The position numbers and the translations under genes were made by a program. The notes beneath the pieces are model-generated. The model searched no databases and had not been told where the DNA came from. It worked only from the letters and a program-made list of their open reading frames with translations. From assembly GCA_003142495.1 (NCBI GenBank), contig PLMM01000134.1:1-8826 (forward strand): a stretch of 8,826 bases of DNA, in the 5' to 3' direction. How positions within the stretch are numbered: the stretch's first letter is position 1; each line of letters opens with the position of its first letter. Origin of the DNA: Gemmatimonadota bacterium. GTDB lineage: Bacteria; Gemmatimonadota; Gemmatimonadetes; Gemmatimonadales; Gemmatimonadaceae. Shown here piece after piece: positions 6,472 to 8,826 of this stretch.

Positions 6472-8826
6472 ATGCCTGACGTCGCCAAGCTCAAGAAGCG
6501 AGCGCTCGAATACGAGCAAAAGAAGCAGTTCGACAAGGCGCTCGACACTTACACGCTGGTCCTCGCGGAGCTGGATGAGCACGTCGACGAAGCCGACGTT
6601 GCCCTCTACAACCGTGTCGGAGACCTGCTGTTGCGGCGTGGCGACGTCAGCGAAGCAGTCGATCACTACGAAAAGGCGGTCGACCTCTACACCGATGGCG
6701 GGTTCTTCAACAACGCCATCGCCCTCTGCAACAAGATCCTCCGCAACGCGCCCGGCCGAAACTCTGTGTACTACAAGCTCGGCAAGATCAGCGCGCGGAA
6801 AGGCTTCGTCAACGACGCCAAGCAGAACTTCCTCGAGTACGCGGACCGGATGCAGAAGGCCGGTCAGCTCGAAGAGGCCTTTCGCGCGCTGAAGGAGTTC
6901 GCGGACCTCTGCCCGGATCAGGATGACATCCGGCTGATGCTCGCCGACCAGCTCGTGCGCAAGGATCGCAAGTCCGAAGCGATCGAACAGCTGCACGCGC
7001 TCTACGACAAGTTCTCGGCCGAGGGGCGCAGCGCGGAGGCGCGCGCGACGGTCGACCGCATGAAGGCGCTCGACCCGGCACTCGAGCCGAAGGAAACGGT
7101 TCGCGTGCCCGCGTCGAAGGGCGACCTCGTATTCCTCGACGTGAACTACGACGAGCCCTCGCGACCCATCACCTCGGGCCCGGCACCAACCCGCGCTACG
7201 CCGAAGACTGCGACGGCGTGGACGGTCATGCATCCGACGACGCCATCGGCGACGCCGGTGGTGCCGATCGAGATGCCCACGATCGATCCCGATCGCGACA
7301 TCGAGATCGATCTCGAGGCGCCGAAGTCGCCAGCGGCCGCGGAGCTTCCCGGAATTTCGTACGGCGCACTGCTCCCCGAGGGGAGCTCCGCCGCCGGCGA
7401 AGATCTCGTCAGCCACGTCGATCTCGGCCTGATCACGGGCTTCGAGAACAGCGCTGTTGCCGGCGATCAGTCGCACTCGGACATCGCACCGCTTGCGGAG
7501 CTCGAGGCGCACTCGCATCTCGAGGTGCCCGATGTGAACGATGGCGCATCGCTCGGCAGCGGCACGTCGTCGATGCTCGAAGATCTGCACCTCGAGGAGA
7601 TACCGTCGCTCGATCTTCCATCGCTCGAGCTCGAGGACGATATCGAGATGGCCGGCGAGCTGCCGATGCTCGACACCTCGCTCGACGATGAGGAAGACGA
7701 CTCTCCGCTTGGCGGCTCGCTCACCTTCCTCTCGCTCGACGAGGCGCCGCCAGCGCCACAAGCGCCGGTGGCGCCGGTGGCGAGATCGATTTCGGATCCC
7801 GAGCCGTTCGTCATCGAAATGCCGGAGGCCGAAGCGGACTTCGCCGCCGAGCCGGAGCATACGCCTGAGCCGGAGCCCGCGCCTGAGCTGGAGCACACGC
7901 CGGAGCCCGTCGCCGCATCGCCGCACACGTTCGTGCCGGACAACTCGCTCGTTGACTTCGGCGAGATCGATCTCGGACTCGAGCGCTCGCCGACGCTCGA
8001 GATGGATGCGGTCGTCCCCAATGGCGGACCGCCGCTGCCGATGCTCGAGATGGACGAGATCTCGAGCCCGTTCGACCGCGAGAACGCGCTGTCCGGGCTT
8101 CCGATGCTCGATCCCGATCAGCTCGCGCCAATGCCGGCAGACGAGGATGAGGACGACGAGGTGGAGCTGGTGTGGCAGACGGAGCCCGCCGACGAGCCGC
8201 AGCCCATCGTTCCGCTCGCTCCGCGATTTTCTTCTTCTACTCCGATTCCGCCGCCGCTCAGCCGCGCGGATCAGCTCCGGCTCGACATCGCGAATCGGCC
8301 CGGCGTGTGGGATCTGCATCGCCAGTTGGCGGAAGCGCTCCTCGAGCTCGGCGATCGGAGCGGCGGCATCACGGAGCTCGAGGCGACGATGTTCGGCTAC
8401 GAGCGCGAGGGAAATCTCGCCGACGCCAGCCGGAGCGCGGATGAGTTGATTCGTGTCGAGCCGAACTCCGTGCGCTACCATCAGAAGCGCGTCGAGTACG
8501 CGGTGCGCGCCAATGACAAGCCGCAGCTCGTCGACGCGTATCTCGCGCTCGCCGAGAGTCTCTTCCGGAGCGGTCAGCTCGACAAGTCGCGCGCGGTGTA
8601 CGGGCGCGTGGTCGAGCTCTCGCCCACCGACGCGCGCGCCGCGGATGCGCTTCGCGAGCTCGGCGTGGAAGTCGAGATCGCACCGGCGCCCGAGGCGGTC
8701 AGAGCGCCGGCACCCGAGCCGGTGGTCGCGCCCGCGCCCGCTCCGGAGCCGGTAGTCTCGACGCGCGTGTCGACGCCGACGCCTGCCTTCGTCGAAGCGC
8801 AGCCCGAGCCCGAGCCCGAGCCCGAG
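6472..8826 (+). CDS. Large TPR protein with acidic/proline-rich linker, 3' end missing
   Basis: An open frame of 785 codons without a stop, continuing past the window end. Start: the first ATG after the in-frame hutI stop, with GGAG at 6454-6457 (14 nt away, rather far), and TPR sequence beginning almost at once. Residues about 8-200 form tandem helix pairs of TPR type, for example 'LYNRVGDLLLRRGDVSEAV' (45-63) and 'YYKLGKISARKGFVNDA' (100-116). Residues about 205-595 are low-complexity, rich in Glu, Asp, Pro, Ser and Leu, with short repeated motifs (LPMLD/E at 397, 522 and 543) and an EHTPEP repeat. A second TPR block spans about 597-734, including 'LAESLFRSGQLDKSRAVYG'. A Pro-Ala-Glu tail follows. 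No signal peptide or membrane segment is visible, so it is probably a cytoplasmic scaffold binding partners through the TPRs. Partner and role are unknown, and a link to histidine catabolism is not shown. Confidence 0.88.
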   Translation, partial: MPDVAKLKKRALEYEQKKQFDKALDTYTLVLAELDEHVDEADVALYNRVGDLLLRRGDVSEAVDHYEKAVDLYTDGGFFNNAIALCNKILRNAPGRNSVYYKLGKISARKGFVNDAKQNFLEYADRMQKAGQLEEAFRALKEFADLCPDQDDIRLMLADQLVRKDRKSEAIEQLHALYDKFSAEGRSAEARATVDRMKALDPALEPKETVRVPASKGDLVFLDVNYDEPSRPITSGPAPTRATPKTATAWTVMHPTTPSATPVVPIEMPTIDPDRDIEIDLEAPKSPAAAELPGISYGALLPEGSSAAGEDLVSHVDLGLITGFENSAVAGDQSHSDIAPLAELEAHSHLEVPDVNDGASLGSGTSSMLEDLHLEEIPSLDLPSLELEDDIEMAGELPMLDTSLDDEEDDSPLGGSLTFLSLDEAPPAPQAPVAPVARSISDPEPFVIEMPEAEADFAAEPEHTPEPEPAPELEHTPEPVAASPHTFVPDNSLVDFGEIDLGLERSPTLEMDAVVPNGGPPLPMLEMDEISSPFDRENALSGLPMLDPDQLAPMPADEDEDDEVELVWQTEPADEPQPIVPLAPRFSSSTPIPPPLSRADQLRLDIANRPGVWDLHRQLAEALLELGDRSGGITELEATMFGYEREGNLADASRSADELIRVEPNSVRYHQKRVEYAVRANDKPQLVDAYLALAESLFRSGQLDKSRAVYGRVVELSPTDARAADALRELGVEVEIAPAPEAVRAPAPEPVVAPAPAPEPVVSTRVSTPTPAFVEAQPEPEPEPE
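7849..7908 (+). repeat. Imperfect 24-nt direct repeat coding E-[PL]-EHTPEP
   Basis: Two copies (7849-7872 and 7885-7908), 36 nt apart start to start, encode EPEHTPEP and ELEHTPEP within the linker of the TPR protein. They differ at a few, mostly third-codon, positions, suggesting an old duplication kept at the protein level. The stretch is a flexible Pro-Glu spacer. Confidence 0.6.
8803..8826 (+). repeat. Tandem hexamer (CCCGAG)x4 at the window end
   Basis: Four perfect CCCGAG units encode Pro-Glu dipeptides and run off the end of the window, so the true copy number is unknown. The repeat lies in the low-complexity tail of the TPR protein. In-frame hexamers can expand or contract without breaking the frame. 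Confidence 0.85.

Noticed and set aside
6412..8481. 689-codon open frame on the minus strand opposite the TPR gene
   Set aside because: The plus-strand frame from 6472 gives clear TPR helices and is open to the window end. The minus frame is low-complexity Arg/Glu/Leu sequence without a domain.

Overview
The window is GC-rich bacterial DNA in which most codons end in G or C. It is packed with plus-strand genes separated by only a few bases. An N-terminal lipobox on the first gene points to a Gram-negative-type envelope. The mix of Fn3-like lipoprotein, hut genes and long TPR proteins with acidic, proline-rich linkers would fit Gemmatimonadota or a similar environmental phylum, but that assignment is an impression from gene style. 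No rRNA or tRNA gene, CRISPR array, transposase or integrase is visible.

Layout: (1) 43-888 encodes a secreted lipoprotein with one fibronectin type III-like domain. (2) 898-6411 is a histidine-degradation (hut) operon: hutH (histidine ammonia-lyase), hutU (urocanate hydratase), an unexpected radical SAM protein with a SPASM/twitch-like C-terminal cysteine domain, and hutI (imidazolonepropionase). hutH and hutU overlap by ATGA, and the other two junctions are 9 and 10 nt. (3) At the 3' end of hutI, codon usage turns abruptly AT-rich and contains a 14-bp inverted repeat and promoter-like hexamers. (4) 6472 to the window end is an open, incomplete gene for a long TPR protein with two helical-repeat blocks joined by a roughly 390-residue acidic/proline-rich linker. 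It runs off the window inside a (CCCGAG)n repeat.

How the genes work together: HutH deaminates L-histidine to urocanate, HutU hydrates urocanate to 4-imidazolone-5-propionate, and HutI opens that ring to N-formimino-L-glutamate. All three enzymes keep their diagnostic catalytic motifs. The enzyme for the fourth step (HutG, HutF plus HutG, or a formiminotransferase) is not in the window, nor is a recognisable hut regulator or transporter.

The most interesting element is the radical SAM gene between hutU and hutI. It has a complete CxxxCxxC motif and five C-terminal cysteines, no known place in the canonical pathway, and no room beside it for a separate RiPP precursor gene. The lipoprotein and TPR genes have no established link to histidine catabolism and may simply be neighbours.
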